Source of the DNA: a virus
Length of the DNA: 54,522 nucleotides
Reading direction: 5' to 3' (one strand)
Virus record (IMG/VR): IMGVR_UViG_3300020395_000014
Location: 1 to 54,522 of that record
Shown: piece by piece, positions 1 to 6,821 of the stretch
Position numbering within the stretch: the stretch's first letter is position 1
How the letters are laid out: every line of letters starts with the position of its first letter
Notes under the pieces: generated by a model
Told to the model about the DNA's origin: nothing
Database searches by the model: none
What the model saw: only the letters and a program-made list of their open reading frames with translations
Translations under genes and position numbers: made by a program

Positions 1-543
1 CGTAAGCTAACTTACATCAGCAATATCTACGTTGTAAAAGATCCAGCAAATCCTGAGAACGAAGGTAAAGTATTCTTATACAAATATGGTAAGAAAATCT
101 TTGACAAACTAACTGCAGCAATGCAACCTGAGTTTGAGGATGAGGAAGCAATTGATCCATTCGATTTCTGGCAAGGTGCTAACTTCAAATTGAAGGCAAA
201 GAACGTTGCTGGTTATAGAAACTATGACTCTTCTGAGTTTGCCTCTACCAGTGCATTGTTGAAAGATGATGACGCTATGGAAGCAATTTGGAAAAAAGAG
301 TACTCATTAGCAGAATTAGTTGCTGCCGATCAGTTTAAATCTTATGATGAACTCAAGACTCGTCTTGGATATGTTCTTGGCAATAAGCCAGTTCGTAACG
401 ATGCTGAAACTGTAGAGCAAGAGTTTGAAGATGTTAAAGCATCTGCTCCTGTTGAGACAGTAGAATCAGTATCAAGATCTTCTACTACAGAAGATGAAGA
501 TGATGATGCAATGTCGTATTTTTCTAAACTTGCTGCAGAATAA
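1..543 (+). CDS. 32: gp32 single-stranded DNA-binding protein, C-terminal part (5' truncated)
   Basis: The frame is open from base 1, so this is the last 180 codons of a gene that starts outside the window. The visible part begins RKLTYISNIYVVKDP and continues with GKVFLYKYGKKIFDKL and FDFWQGANFKLK, which match the core of T4 gp32, the helix-destabilising protein that coats ssDNA during replication, recombination and repair. The tail is Ser/Thr-rich and then strongly acidic (EDEDDDAMSYF), as in the gp32 C-terminal domain that contacts other replication proteins. The zinc and N-terminal LAST regions lie outside the window. It is followed directly by an overlapping TAATG small ORF and a hairpin terminator. 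Identity is by recognised sequence, not a search. Confidence 0.88.
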   Translation, partial: RKLTYISNIYVVKDPANPENEGKVFLYKYGKKIFDKLTAAMQPEFEDEEAIDPFDFWQGANFKLKAKNVAGYRNYDSSEFASTSALLKDDDAMEAIWKKEYSLAELVAADQFKSYDELKTRLGYVLGNKPVRNDAETVEQEFEDVKASAPVETVESVSRSSTTEDEDDDAMSYFSKLAAE

Positions 544-674
544 TGAAAATCAAGCCTCTTAAACATTGTAGGTTATCCCAGATGAATTTCTTCTACTGGG
601 ATCCGAAAGATGATCCAAGAGAGCCTGAATATTGGAAAGACTCACCTTCGGGTGGGTCTTTTTTAATTAAATAA
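543..674 (+). CDS. Possible 43-residue ORF downstream of gp32
   Basis: The ATG shares its A with the gp32 stop (TAATG), which suits translational coupling. The ORF begins MKIKPLKHCRLSQMNFFYW and ends GGSFLIK. Its last codons run straight through the terminator hairpin at 636-665, so the final residues are encoded by the stem, loop and T-run. That is unusual for a functional protein and may mean the frame is open by chance. I recognise no family. It is listed because the overlapping start is typical of real phage genes. Confidence 0.35.
   Translation: MKIKPLKHCRLSQMNFFYWDPKDDPREPEYWKDSPSGGSFLIK
636..665 (+). terminator. Rho-independent terminator after gp32
   Basis: Stem AAAGACTCACC, loop TTCG, stem GGTGGGTCTTT with one T-G wobble, followed by further T's. 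The UUCG-type tetraloop is a common stable loop. It ends the rightward gp32 transcript and also lies at the 3' end of the leftward gp53 gene (stop at 663-665), so it sits between two converging units. Confidence 0.85.
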
Positions 675-1424
675 ACGTGTATTTTCTGTTGTAATTAATT
701 TACGACTTATATATTGAGAACTTCTATGGTAATTCAATAATTCTTCAAGATCATTATTAAATATTTGTAAATATTCTGGTCTAAGTATGTCTATATTTCT
801 TTTTTGTTCATTTATACCTACTTCATATTCATAGTTAGATATACCTATTGTAGGTTTAATTGTTTCTCCAGAATAATTAATTTTTTCTCCTCCTATTATC
901 CCATACCAAGTATTTGATGTTCCATTATATCTTTTTGCTGGACCATCAATTGTAAACTCTGGTATAGCATCTGCTCCACCATTATTGTCTGCAGTTCTAA
1001 AAGTTTCATTAGGTCCGTTTACAACTTTACCTGCTTCTAATATTAATCTGTCTTTTTCATCTCTAATTTCTATAGTTTCATAATGATGAGTAGCATTTAA
1101 ATTTTCAAGACCGTATTTATTTACAGCATATTCATATAAATTTGTGTTTGATAGTGGCCATTCTGCTTCAATATTAGTGATATTTGCCACAAGAATAACA
1201 ACATAGTCTAATTCTGGATCACTGTATAAGTAATCTGCAACTATATCTGGTCTTGATTCGTCAGGAATAATGTAACTATTAAATATTACTGATTGTTCTG
1301 ATACCCAATCTAATAGTTTAACTTTCCTGAAAAGATTTTTTATAGTAATAAAATCTTTTGATGATGTTTTATTTGGTAATGGTGATGGATACCTTACATT
1401 AGGTAATTTTCTTATGTATGCCAT
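663..1424 (-). CDS. 53: Baseplate wedge protein gp53
   Basis: A 253-residue protein resembling T4 gp53 (196 residues), which joins baseplate wedges. Supporting features are the N-terminal stretch VIFNSYIIPDESRPDIVADY with LYSDPELDYVVILVAN, comparable to T4 residues where 'RPEELANAIYGNPQLYWVLL' occurs, and the C-terminal NEQKRNIDILRPEYLQIF, aligned with NEKLRQIKIIAKSDINSF of T4. It is longer than T4 gp53 because of an insert in the middle (roughly residues 125-200). Its start overlaps the gp48 stop by one base (TAATG), so the two are translationally coupled. It is last in a leftward block of baseplate and head-completion genes. Confidence 0.83.
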   Translation of the reverse strand: MAYIRKLPNVRYPSPLPNKTSSKDFITIKNLFRKVKLLDWVSEQSVIFNSYIIPDESRPDIVADYLYSDPELDYVVILVANITNIEAEWPLSNTNLYEYAVNKYGLENLNATHHYETIEIRDEKDRLILEAGKVVNGPNETFRTADNNGGADAIPEFTIDGPAKRYNGTSNTWYGIIGGEKINYSGETIKPTIGISNYEYEVGINEQKRNIDILRPEYLQIFNNDLEELLNYHRSSQYISRKLITTENTRLFN

Positions 1425-2578
1425 TAGTATCCAACTCCTTTGAGGTTTTCTTCATCATAATCTTCATCGTAAATTGGGTTAATCTCTTTAAATGTCATAT
1501 CTACAACTGTATGTACTGGTGTACCATCAGAGTAAGTTGCATAAGTTCCTGATCCAGTATAGTTAACATTCATTTGTGATAATACACATGGTTTAAATGA
1601 ATTTAAAAATGGATGATCTTTTCCACTTTGTAGATATCTTAATAAGAAAACATCTGGAGCACCTAAGAATATACCACTATTTTTTGAATTTTTAGATCCA
1701 GAGTTTTGATAATCTTCACCTGCTTTAGGAGCCATTGATTGTTTCATCATTCTTATTATTTTTGCAACTTTACCACCTTCACTAGAACTTCTTGGTGAAA
1801 AATTAAATCTAAATTGGAATGATCTTAGATTAACACCACTGAATAATAATTCCTTATTTGAGTTTAGGATTTGTCCAGTTGCTTTTGAAAGAACGGTATT
1901 TGCGTTAATATTAGCACCAAATTGATTAAGTGCTAAACTTGTCATAGATGCTTTTACTATTCTTGATATTGATCCATTTTGTAATCCTATATCTAAATTT
2001 GAATTAATGGCACTAACTGCTTTAGTAAATCCTTCACCAACATCTCCACCTTCTTGCATAGCAAGTTGACCCATTTCTAATGCTGCAAGAGTGAATATAT
2101 TTCTATCATCTTCTTGGAATTGGGTTGATGATGAAGCACTTATATTTTGAGGTATTGGGAGTTCTACATAAAATCTTGTTTTCTTTTTATATGCACCACC
2201 AGTATCAGAATCAGTAAATCTTTTATAACGAGTATGCATACCCGTATTCATTTTAAATTCTGCATCTATTTTTCCTTTATCTCCAATATTTCCTAACTGA
2301 CCTTTTTCAATATCCATATTAAGTTTAAAATCTGGATCTCCTGATGATGGTGCAAGGTATTTAACAGCTTGTATAAGTAAAGAATCTTCTCCATCAGAAA
2401 CGCTTCTTTTTTCTGGATAACTATAGAACTCTGGTGATCCATATTTTCCTGTTTGTCCAGAACTACTATCTCCACCATTTACTGGTGTAGTTAGTTCTGA
2501 TAAATTATTTTCTTGTCTATACTTATTCTGAAGATCTCTGTTTTCTTGCGGATCTACCCGCCAGGTTCCCATTGCCAT
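1424..2578 (-). CDS. 48: Baseplate tail-tube cap protein gp48
   Basis: A 384-residue protein close in length to T4 gp48 (364), the protein that sits on the hub and starts tail-tube polymerisation. The second half carries LFSGVNLRSFQFRFNFSPRS and KIIRMMKQSMAPK, the tube-like beta-fold signature of the gp19/gp48/gp54 group, and the end has MNVNYTGSGTYATYSDGTPV with VDMTFKEI, the closing beta strands of that fold. The N-terminal 80 residues are polar and low complexity. A TATAAATA box lies 26 bases before the start. It precedes gp53 with a one-base overlap. Confidence 0.85.
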   Translation of the reverse strand: MAMGTWRVDPQENRDLQNKYRQENNLSELTTPVNGGDSSSGQTGKYGSPEFYSYPEKRSVSDGEDSLLIQAVKYLAPSSGDPDFKLNMDIEKGQLGNIGDKGKIDAEFKMNTGMHTRYKRFTDSDTGGAYKKKTRFYVELPIPQNISASSSTQFQEDDRNIFTLAALEMGQLAMQEGGDVGEGFTKAVSAINSNLDIGLQNGSISRIVKASMTSLALNQFGANINANTVLSKATGQILNSNKELLFSGVNLRSFQFRFNFSPRSSSEGGKVAKIIRMMKQSMAPKAGEDYQNSGSKNSKNSGIFLGAPDVFLLRYLQSGKDHPFLNSFKPCVLSQMNVNYTGSGTYATYSDGTPVHTVVDMTFKEINPIYDEDYDEENLKGVGY

Positions 2579-2599
2579 TATCGACCTATTTTAGTATTA

Positions 2600-3001
2600 T
2601 CAGCTATTTATACGAAATCTTGCAAAAGGTATACCATCAAGATCAGTTAATTCAGAATGTGTAATTTCATATAGTCCACCTATTATTTCATTCCATGTAT
2701 ATTGTCTCATTGTATTCCAGTGAAAATTGATTCCACGAAACCCCCATTCAAAAACATCAGTAACTGCTACCATTGGATGTTGATCATATCTTAAGTTGGG
2801 AGTTTTTGCTTTATATAAGAATACATAATATTTTCCTTCTGATGGTCTTTTACTACCTTCTGTTAACGATTCTATGATTTTCATCATTAGATCGTCAGGG
2901 TGTTCTGTACCAATTAAATCATTAAGTATATGTGATATTCTATTTCTTGATTCTCTTGCTTGCCTTAGTTTTTCTTTTTGGCGATTAATAAAAGATGCCA
3001 T
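2600..3001 (-). CDS. Conserved phage protein of unknown function (133 aa)
   Basis: A basic, helical N-terminus (KEKLRQARESRNRISHILNDL) is followed by a compact region with YYVFLYKAKTPNLRYDQHP, then FEWGFRGINFHWN and ITHSELTDLDGIPFARFRI. The pattern Y-D-x-x-P near G-F-x-G-I-N-F-H recurs in many large-phage virion-associated proteins, as far as I recall, but I cannot name a function. Its start overlaps the gp4 stop by one base and it lies between gp4 and gp48, so a role in head or tail completion is inferred from position only. Confidence 0.7.
   Translation of the reverse strand: MASFINRQKEKLRQARESRNRISHILNDLIGTEHPDDLMMKIIESLTEGSKRPSEGKYYVFLYKAKTPNLRYDQHPMVAVTDVFEWGFRGINFHWNTMRQYTWNEIIGGLYEITHSELTDLDGIPFARFRINS
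2605..2612 (-). promoter_or_regulatory. T4-type late promoter box (TATAAATA) for gp48-gp53
   Basis: Minus-strand TATAAATA, identical to the T4 late promoter consensus, ends 26 bases before the gp48 start codon. It lies within the last codons of the upstream 133-residue gene. Confidence 0.72.
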
Positions 3002-3438
3002 TATTTTATCCCAAGTTCTTTTTCAGTAACCACTTTAAATTCCAATTGTCTATCAGCACACCATTCTCTTGCTTCTTTCCATTTTGCTTGGTTCTTTGCA
3101 TATTCGTATGCTTCACGAATATAACCAGGAGTTTGACGTTTTGGTTTTTTAGGTGGAGAGCATTGCTTTAAAGGCTTTACTTCAATAACATATCTTTTTA
3201 TTTGACCATTAGTTTCTTTTACTTTCATATAGAAGTCTGGAAAATATCTATGTGGTTTTCCATCAACGGGAGATATGTAAGGTATTGCTATTTCTTCACT
3301 GTTCCATTCTAATATATTAGAGTTTTTATCACAATAAACCATAAATTTTCTTTCCCATAATGACCTAAAGATTATATTTGTTGGATCACCTTTATACTTT
3401 CGTGGGTGAGATGGTTGATATTTTCCTTTATAAGCCAT
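3001..3438 (-). CDS. 4: Head completion protein gp4
   Basis: At 145 residues it matches T4 gp4 (150 residues), which finishes packaged heads before tail joining. Matching features are the MAYKGKYQPSHPRKYKGDP start, RSLWERKFMVYCDKN (T4 RSNWEKFFFEWLDKN), WNSEEIAIPY, RYFPDFYM and the YVIEVKP motif. Asp68 in PDFY and Glu86-Val-Lys88 have the order of a PD-(D/E)xK nuclease site. This agrees with proposals that the family is nuclease-like, but activity is not shown. It is first in the leftward operon, with a CTAAATA late box 26 bases upstream. Confidence 0.9.
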   Translation of the reverse strand: MAYKGKYQPSHPRKYKGDPTNIIFRSLWERKFMVYCDKNSNILEWNSEEIAIPYISPVDGKPHRYFPDFYMKVKETNGQIKRYVIEVKPLKQCSPPKKPKRQTPGYIREAYEYAKNQAKWKEAREWCADRQLEFKVVTEKELGIK

Positions 3439-3445
3439 CTAAATA
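3439..3445 (+). promoter_or_regulatory. Late promoter box (CTAAATA), rightward
   Basis: CTAAATA lies immediately next to the start codon of the leftward gp4 and 29 bases before the GTG of the rightward tube protein. It is one half of an inverted pair with 3464-3470. Confidence 0.6.
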
Positions 3446-3463
3446 GAAATGATATAATAAAAC

Positions 3464-3470
3464 TATTTAG
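3464..3470 (-). promoter_or_regulatory. Late promoter box (CTAAATA), leftward
   Basis: Minus-strand CTAAATA placed 25 bases before the gp4 start. It faces the rightward box across 18 bases, so the two promoters should initiate within a few bases of each other. Confidence 0.6.
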
Positions 3471-3474
3471 AGTA

Positions 3475-4305
3475 GTGGCAGCACCAATCCCAAAGAAAAT
3501 ATCTCAGATATTGCCAACATTTCAAAATGTCGCACAAACTTCTAATTATCTGGTGCAATTTAGTATGCCGCCAGGTGGTTTAAGAGATTTCCTTGAAAGT
3601 AAAGGAGTTGATTGGAGATTTCATTCCGATCAGATAGGATTACTTTGTAATCGTGCTTCTTTACCTGGAAGTGGATTTGCAACTGCTGATATAGTAGGTG
3701 ATTATCAAGGAGTTGTTGAGAAAAGACCGCATACAAGAAAATTCACTCAAATAACTTTAGATTTTTATGTTGATAATGAATATAAAACTCTTAAGTTTTT
3801 AGAACATTGGATGGAGTATATTAGTGGTGGTTCTCCAGCAAATTCTGTTGATGATGCCTATAATTTTAAGATGAGATATCCAGAAGAATATAGATCAGAG
3901 AATACTAAAATAATTAAATTTGAAAAAAATTATAGACAATCACTTGAATATGGTTTTCGGGGATTATTTCCTTATGAATTAAATTCTACAAGGGTACAAT
4001 ATGATAACTCTCAGGTTTTAGTTGTATCTGCTAATTTCTTATATGATAGGTATATTTGCGGAGAATCTAGTTCTTGGTCAAGAGAAAGAGGAGTAGATCG
4101 TAATAAAAAGGGAATTGATAAATCAAGATCTATGAATAGATTCATGGGTGGAGATGCATCAATAACTCAAACTCTTAATGCTAATGCACCAGGAAATAAA
4201 GAATTAAAAAATAACTTAATAAGTAATGCAATTGATCCTAATTTAGGTAAAGATGGAACAGTTGTTGGATCTCAATATAGTAGTGGATGGTATGATGCTT
4301 ATTAA
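3475..4305 (+). CDS. Tail tube / baseplate tube-initiator-like protein (gp54 or gp19 family)
   Basis: GTG is chosen as start because upstream codons lie in the divergent promoter and the reverse gp4 gene. The product is about 276 residues and starts AAPIPKKISQILPTF after the initiator. It has NYLVQFSMPPGG, then LPGSGFATADIVGDYQGVVE and FTQITLDFYVDNEYKTLKFLEHW. This is the order of a Myoviridae tail-tube fold: beta strands, an 'R-x-F-T-x-I' strand and a helix near 'F-x-x-W'. The length is nearer T4 gp54 (320) than gp19 (163). It could be the gp54 counterpart that starts tube growth on gp48. There is no clear Shine-Dalgarno. The C-terminal 60 residues are polar and probably flexible. Confidence 0.65.
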   Translation: MAAPIPKKISQILPTFQNVAQTSNYLVQFSMPPGGLRDFLESKGVDWRFHSDQIGLLCNRASLPGSGFATADIVGDYQGVVEKRPHTRKFTQITLDFYVDNEYKTLKFLEHWMEYISGGSPANSVDDAYNFKMRYPEEYRSENTKIIKFEKNYRQSLEYGFRGLFPYELNSTRVQYDNSQVLVVSANFLYDRYICGESSSWSRERGVDRNKKGIDKSRSMNRFMGGDASITQTLNANAPGNKELKNNLISNAIDPNLGKDGTVVGSQYSSGWYDAY

Positions 4306-4320
4306 CTTATTTTTACACTG

Positions 4321-4327
4321 CTAAATA
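4321..4327 (+). promoter_or_regulatory. Late promoter box (CTAAATA) for the gp26-like gene
   Basis: CTAAATA 22 bases upstream of the ATG at 4350, in a 44-base gap with no other feature. Confidence 0.68.
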
Positions 4328-4349
4328 AAATTACTGAATTGCGATTATT

Positions 4350-5072
4350 ATGCCTTTACCAAAGATTTCGACTCCTTCTTATGAGTTAATTATTCCTTCT
4401 ACAAAGAAAAAAGTTAAATTTAGACCCTTTTTAGTTAAGGAAGAGAAAATTCTTATATTGGCTATGGAGAGTAATAATCCTACTCAAGTAGCTAATGCTG
4501 TTAAAGATGTTATTTCATCTTGCATTCTTTCAAGGGGTGTTAAAGTAGAATCTCTTTCTACATTTGATATTGAATATATTTTCCTTAATATACGTGGAAA
4601 ATCTGTAGGTGAAGAGATTGAAGTTATGATTACTTGTCCTGATGATGAAAAGACACAAGTTTCATCCGTTATTAATATTGATGAAATACAGATACAAGAA
4701 TCAAAAGATCATTCTAAAGATATTAAATTAGATGATAATCTTACACTTAGGATGAAATATCCATCAATGAGTGAATTTATTAAATCAAATTTTGCTGTTT
4801 CTGCAGATGCTGTAGATGTAGATGATACTTTTAAATTAATTGCTTCTTGTATAGATCAAATATATTCTGAAGAGGAATCTTGGGCAGGTTCCGATTCTAC
4901 TGATAAAGAGTTGAATGAGTTTGTTGAACAATTAAGTTCAAAACAATTTAAAGAAGTTGAAAATTTCTTTAATACAATGCCTAAATTATCACATACTGTA
5001 AAAGTTACAAATCCAAATACTAAAGTTGAAAGTGAAGTTGTATTGGAGGGATTACAAAGTTTTTTCGAGTAA
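4350..5072 (+). CDS. 26: gp26-like baseplate hub / tail assembly chaperone
   Basis: A 240-residue protein of the T4 gp26 type (208 residues). It has IPSTKKKVKFRPFLVKEEKI followed by LILAMESNN, the hallmark 'k.rpf.vkEek.ll.a.es.d' start, then VISSCILSRGVKVESLSTFD and DIEYIFLNIRGKSVGEEIE. The second half (TLRMKYPSMSEFIK, then EFVEQLSSKQFKEVENFF) is helical. Position just before the tape-measure candidates, together with the frameshift signal in its last codons, makes it the equivalent of the lambda G product: a chaperone that coats the tape measure. A -1 shift at T_TTT_TTC would give a 302-residue fusion with the next ORF. Late promoter box at 4321. Confidence 0.8.
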   Translation: MPLPKISTPSYELIIPSTKKKVKFRPFLVKEEKILILAMESNNPTQVANAVKDVISSCILSRGVKVESLSTFDIEYIFLNIRGKSVGEEIEVMITCPDDEKTQVSSVINIDEIQIQESKDHSKDIKLDDNLTLRMKYPSMSEFIKSNFAVSADAVDVDDTFKLIASCIDQIYSEEESWAGSDSTDKELNEFVEQLSSKQFKEVENFFNTMPKLSHTVKVTNPNTKVESEVVLEGLQSFFE

Positions 5073-5102
5073 GTATGTCGCATGAAGATCTTGCGTCATA
5101 CT
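5060..5102 (+). other. Programmed -1 ribosomal frameshift signal
   Basis: The slippery heptamer T TTT TTC is in the gp26-like frame at 5060-5066. After a 5-base spacer, a stem pairs 5072-5077 (AGTATG) and 5079-5082 (CGCA) with 5092-5095 (TGCG) and 5097-5102 (CATACT). One T-T mismatch lies inside and the loop has 9 bases. The -1 frame from the heptamer is open (Phe-Phe-Arg-Val-Ser-Met) and is the frame of the downstream 60-codon ORF. Heptamer type, spacing and structure fit canonical -1 recoding. Seen in the sequence; function inferred. Confidence 0.78.
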
Positions 5103-5257
5103 ATAAAATAAATTTTGCCTTAATGCAACATCATAAATATAGCTTAACAGAGTTAGAAAATATGATACCTTGGGAAAGGGAAATTTATCTATCTCTTCTT
5201 CAGCAATATATTGAAGAAGAAAATTTAAAAGCACAACAAGCAGCAGCAAATGGCTGA
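5075..5257 (+). CDS. Tail assembly chaperone second part (T-like), expressed by -1 frameshift
   Basis: Sixty codons, beginning MSHEDLASYYKINFALMQHH and including the helix LTELENMIPWEREIYLSLL, then a charged tail. It lies in the -1 frame of the gp26-like gene, directly after the slippery site, and its first codons form the stimulatory stem. There is no good ribosome binding site of its own: the ATG is 3 bases after the gp26 stop. The helix with 'PWERE' followed by a Tyr/Leu-rich stretch resembles the short second domains fused by frameshifting in tail chaperones before tape-measure genes (lambda GT, P2 E'). It overlaps the next gene by 8 bases. Independent translation from ATG 5075 cannot be excluded. 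Confidence 0.7.
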   Translation: MSHEDLASYYKINFALMQHHKYSLTELENMIPWEREIYLSLLQQYIEEENLKAQQAAANG

Positions 5258-6818
5258 ACCAGCATCACCAGTAGCAGGATCAATACAAGGTATTAGAAGA
5301 AGTGTTTCTTCTAGTATGTTTGCAGGTGGTGGTTTACCTGGTAATATGATTACCAGACCAGATCCAACAACTACTACTTTAATACAAAATAATTCATTAT
5401 TAGTAAGAGGACTTACTGGTAGAATTGGTCAATTAGAAAATAATATTGCTGTATTAACAAGTGGTTTAAATGGATTACAGCAAAGTTTAGCTTTAAGTCA
5501 AAGTTTAGAAAGGCAGAGAGAAGAAGCAAAGGCTAAAAGAGATTTTATACTTGCACAACAAGCATTAAGGGAAGGAAAAGAAAGTGCTATAGAATCTAAG
5601 ATTGTAAATGCACTTACTTCACCTGTTAGAAGAATTGGATCAAAAGTACAATCCAGTTTAGCGAATCTACAGAATTTTTTAGGATATCTTGTTGGTGGAT
5701 GGTTTAGCGTTCAGGCATTATCAATTTTAAAAGCAAGAGCTGAGGGTAATACTCAGAAATTGGGAGAATTAAGACGTAAATTATATAAAAATCTTTTATT
5801 TGTTGGTGGTACTCTTCTTTTACTTAAAAGTGGATTGGGTCTTATACTGAGAACCTTATCAACAGTTGGTAAAAGAATTGCTTTATTTTCTATTAATAGG
5901 TTAGTTAAAGCACCTCTTATTGCTTTGACTGGATTATTATCTCGTTTATTTGGTGGTATTTTTGGTAAAGGTGCTGGTAAAGCAGGTTCTTTTCAGGGTG
6001 GTGTAAGTTTATTTGGTGCAGCAGATGAAGCATCAAATATGACTAAGAAACAGAAGACAAAACAATTAAAGAAAAATAAAAATAAATGGTGGAGATCTAA
6101 TAAAAGACCAAGTTCATTAGGTACTAAGGGTCTTGGTATTAATATTGGTATTCAATCTCTTCTTTTTGGTAAAGATATTAAAGATACTATTGTAGATGAG
6201 AGTATTGCTTTTGGTGCAGGTAAAATTGTTGAACGTGGTCTTAGGAAAAAGTTTGGAATTCTTGCCGATATTGGTGGTATTTTAACATGGATAAGTGTAA
6301 GTGAGATTCTAAATTTCCTTAGATTTCAAAATAGTAAAGAATCCTCTTCACAATCTGAGAATCAAACTAGTGATAATAATAGTGGCATAAATGCAAGTCT
6401 TATGTCACCAATAAGTGCAGTGGATCTTCAGAATGATATTTTATCAAAAAAACCTCAAGAGGGTGATTATGAAACTAAAGAAGAATTTAATCGTGCTAAT
6501 GATGCATTTGCTCTTAAGTATGGTGATCGGTTACAATCTTTACAAGAAGAGATTAATAGTAGTGGGGATGAAAAAATAGTAGCAAATCAAAATAATCTTC
6601 AAATTAAAAAGAATGATAAGCAGATTAATCAATTACAAGAACCTGCACCTCTTATTGTTCCAATGAATGCTGCTTCAAATGCTGGTCAATCATCTGGTTC
6701 TTCTCCTGGTGGATCAACTTCATCTGGATCTGGTGAGATCCCTGATATAGCATCTTCTAATGGTGATAATGATTATGTATTTCTTGCATATAAGCAGTTT
6801 CAAGTAGCTCCAGTTTAA
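5250..6818 (+). CDS. Putative tape-measure / tail structural protein 1 (522 aa)
   Basis: Residues 42-110 form a predicted coiled coil (leucine/glutamine heptads, QLENNIAVLTSGLNGLQQSL). A hydrophobic segment follows at 141-160 (FLGYLVGGWFSVQALSIL) and another at 181-200 (NLLFVGGTLLLLKSGLGLIL), then a Gly/Leu-rich helical region to about 245 and a basic patch (KKQKTKQLKKNKNKWW). The remainder is helical and ends in a polar Ser/Gly-rich linker. Coiled coil plus membrane helices plus position right after the frameshifted chaperone are the usual marks of a tape-measure protein. T4 gp29, the equivalent, has 590 residues. I do not see direct similarity to gp29. It starts inside the preceding ORF. 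Confidence 0.6.
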   Translation: MAEPASPVAGSIQGIRRSVSSSMFAGGGLPGNMITRPDPTTTTLIQNNSLLVRGLTGRIGQLENNIAVLTSGLNGLQQSLALSQSLERQREEAKAKRDFILAQQALREGKESAIESKIVNALTSPVRRIGSKVQSSLANLQNFLGYLVGGWFSVQALSILKARAEGNTQKLGELRRKLYKNLLFVGGTLLLLKSGLGLILRTLSTVGKRIALFSINRLVKAPLIALTGLLSRLFGGIFGKGAGKAGSFQGGVSLFGAADEASNMTKKQKTKQLKKNKNKWWRSNKRPSSLGTKGLGINIGIQSLLFGKDIKDTIVDESIAFGAGKIVERGLRKKFGILADIGGILTWISVSEILNFLRFQNSKESSSQSENQTSDNNSGINASLMSPISAVDLQNDILSKKPQEGDYETKEEFNRANDAFALKYGDRLQSLQEEINSSGDEKIVANQNNLQIKKNDKQINQLQEPAPLIVPMNAASNAGQSSGSSPGGSTSSGSGEIPDIASSNGDNDYVFLAYKQFQVAPV

Positions 6819-6821
6819 TAT

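Noticed and set aside
3451-3460. TATAAT between the facing late boxes as a host promoter
   Set aside because: No recognisable -35; likely chance in AT-rich DNA.
3406-3474. Upstream ATG at 3406 for the tube protein
   Set aside because: It would read through the reverse gp4 start and both promoter boxes. The GTG at 3475 fits the late box position.
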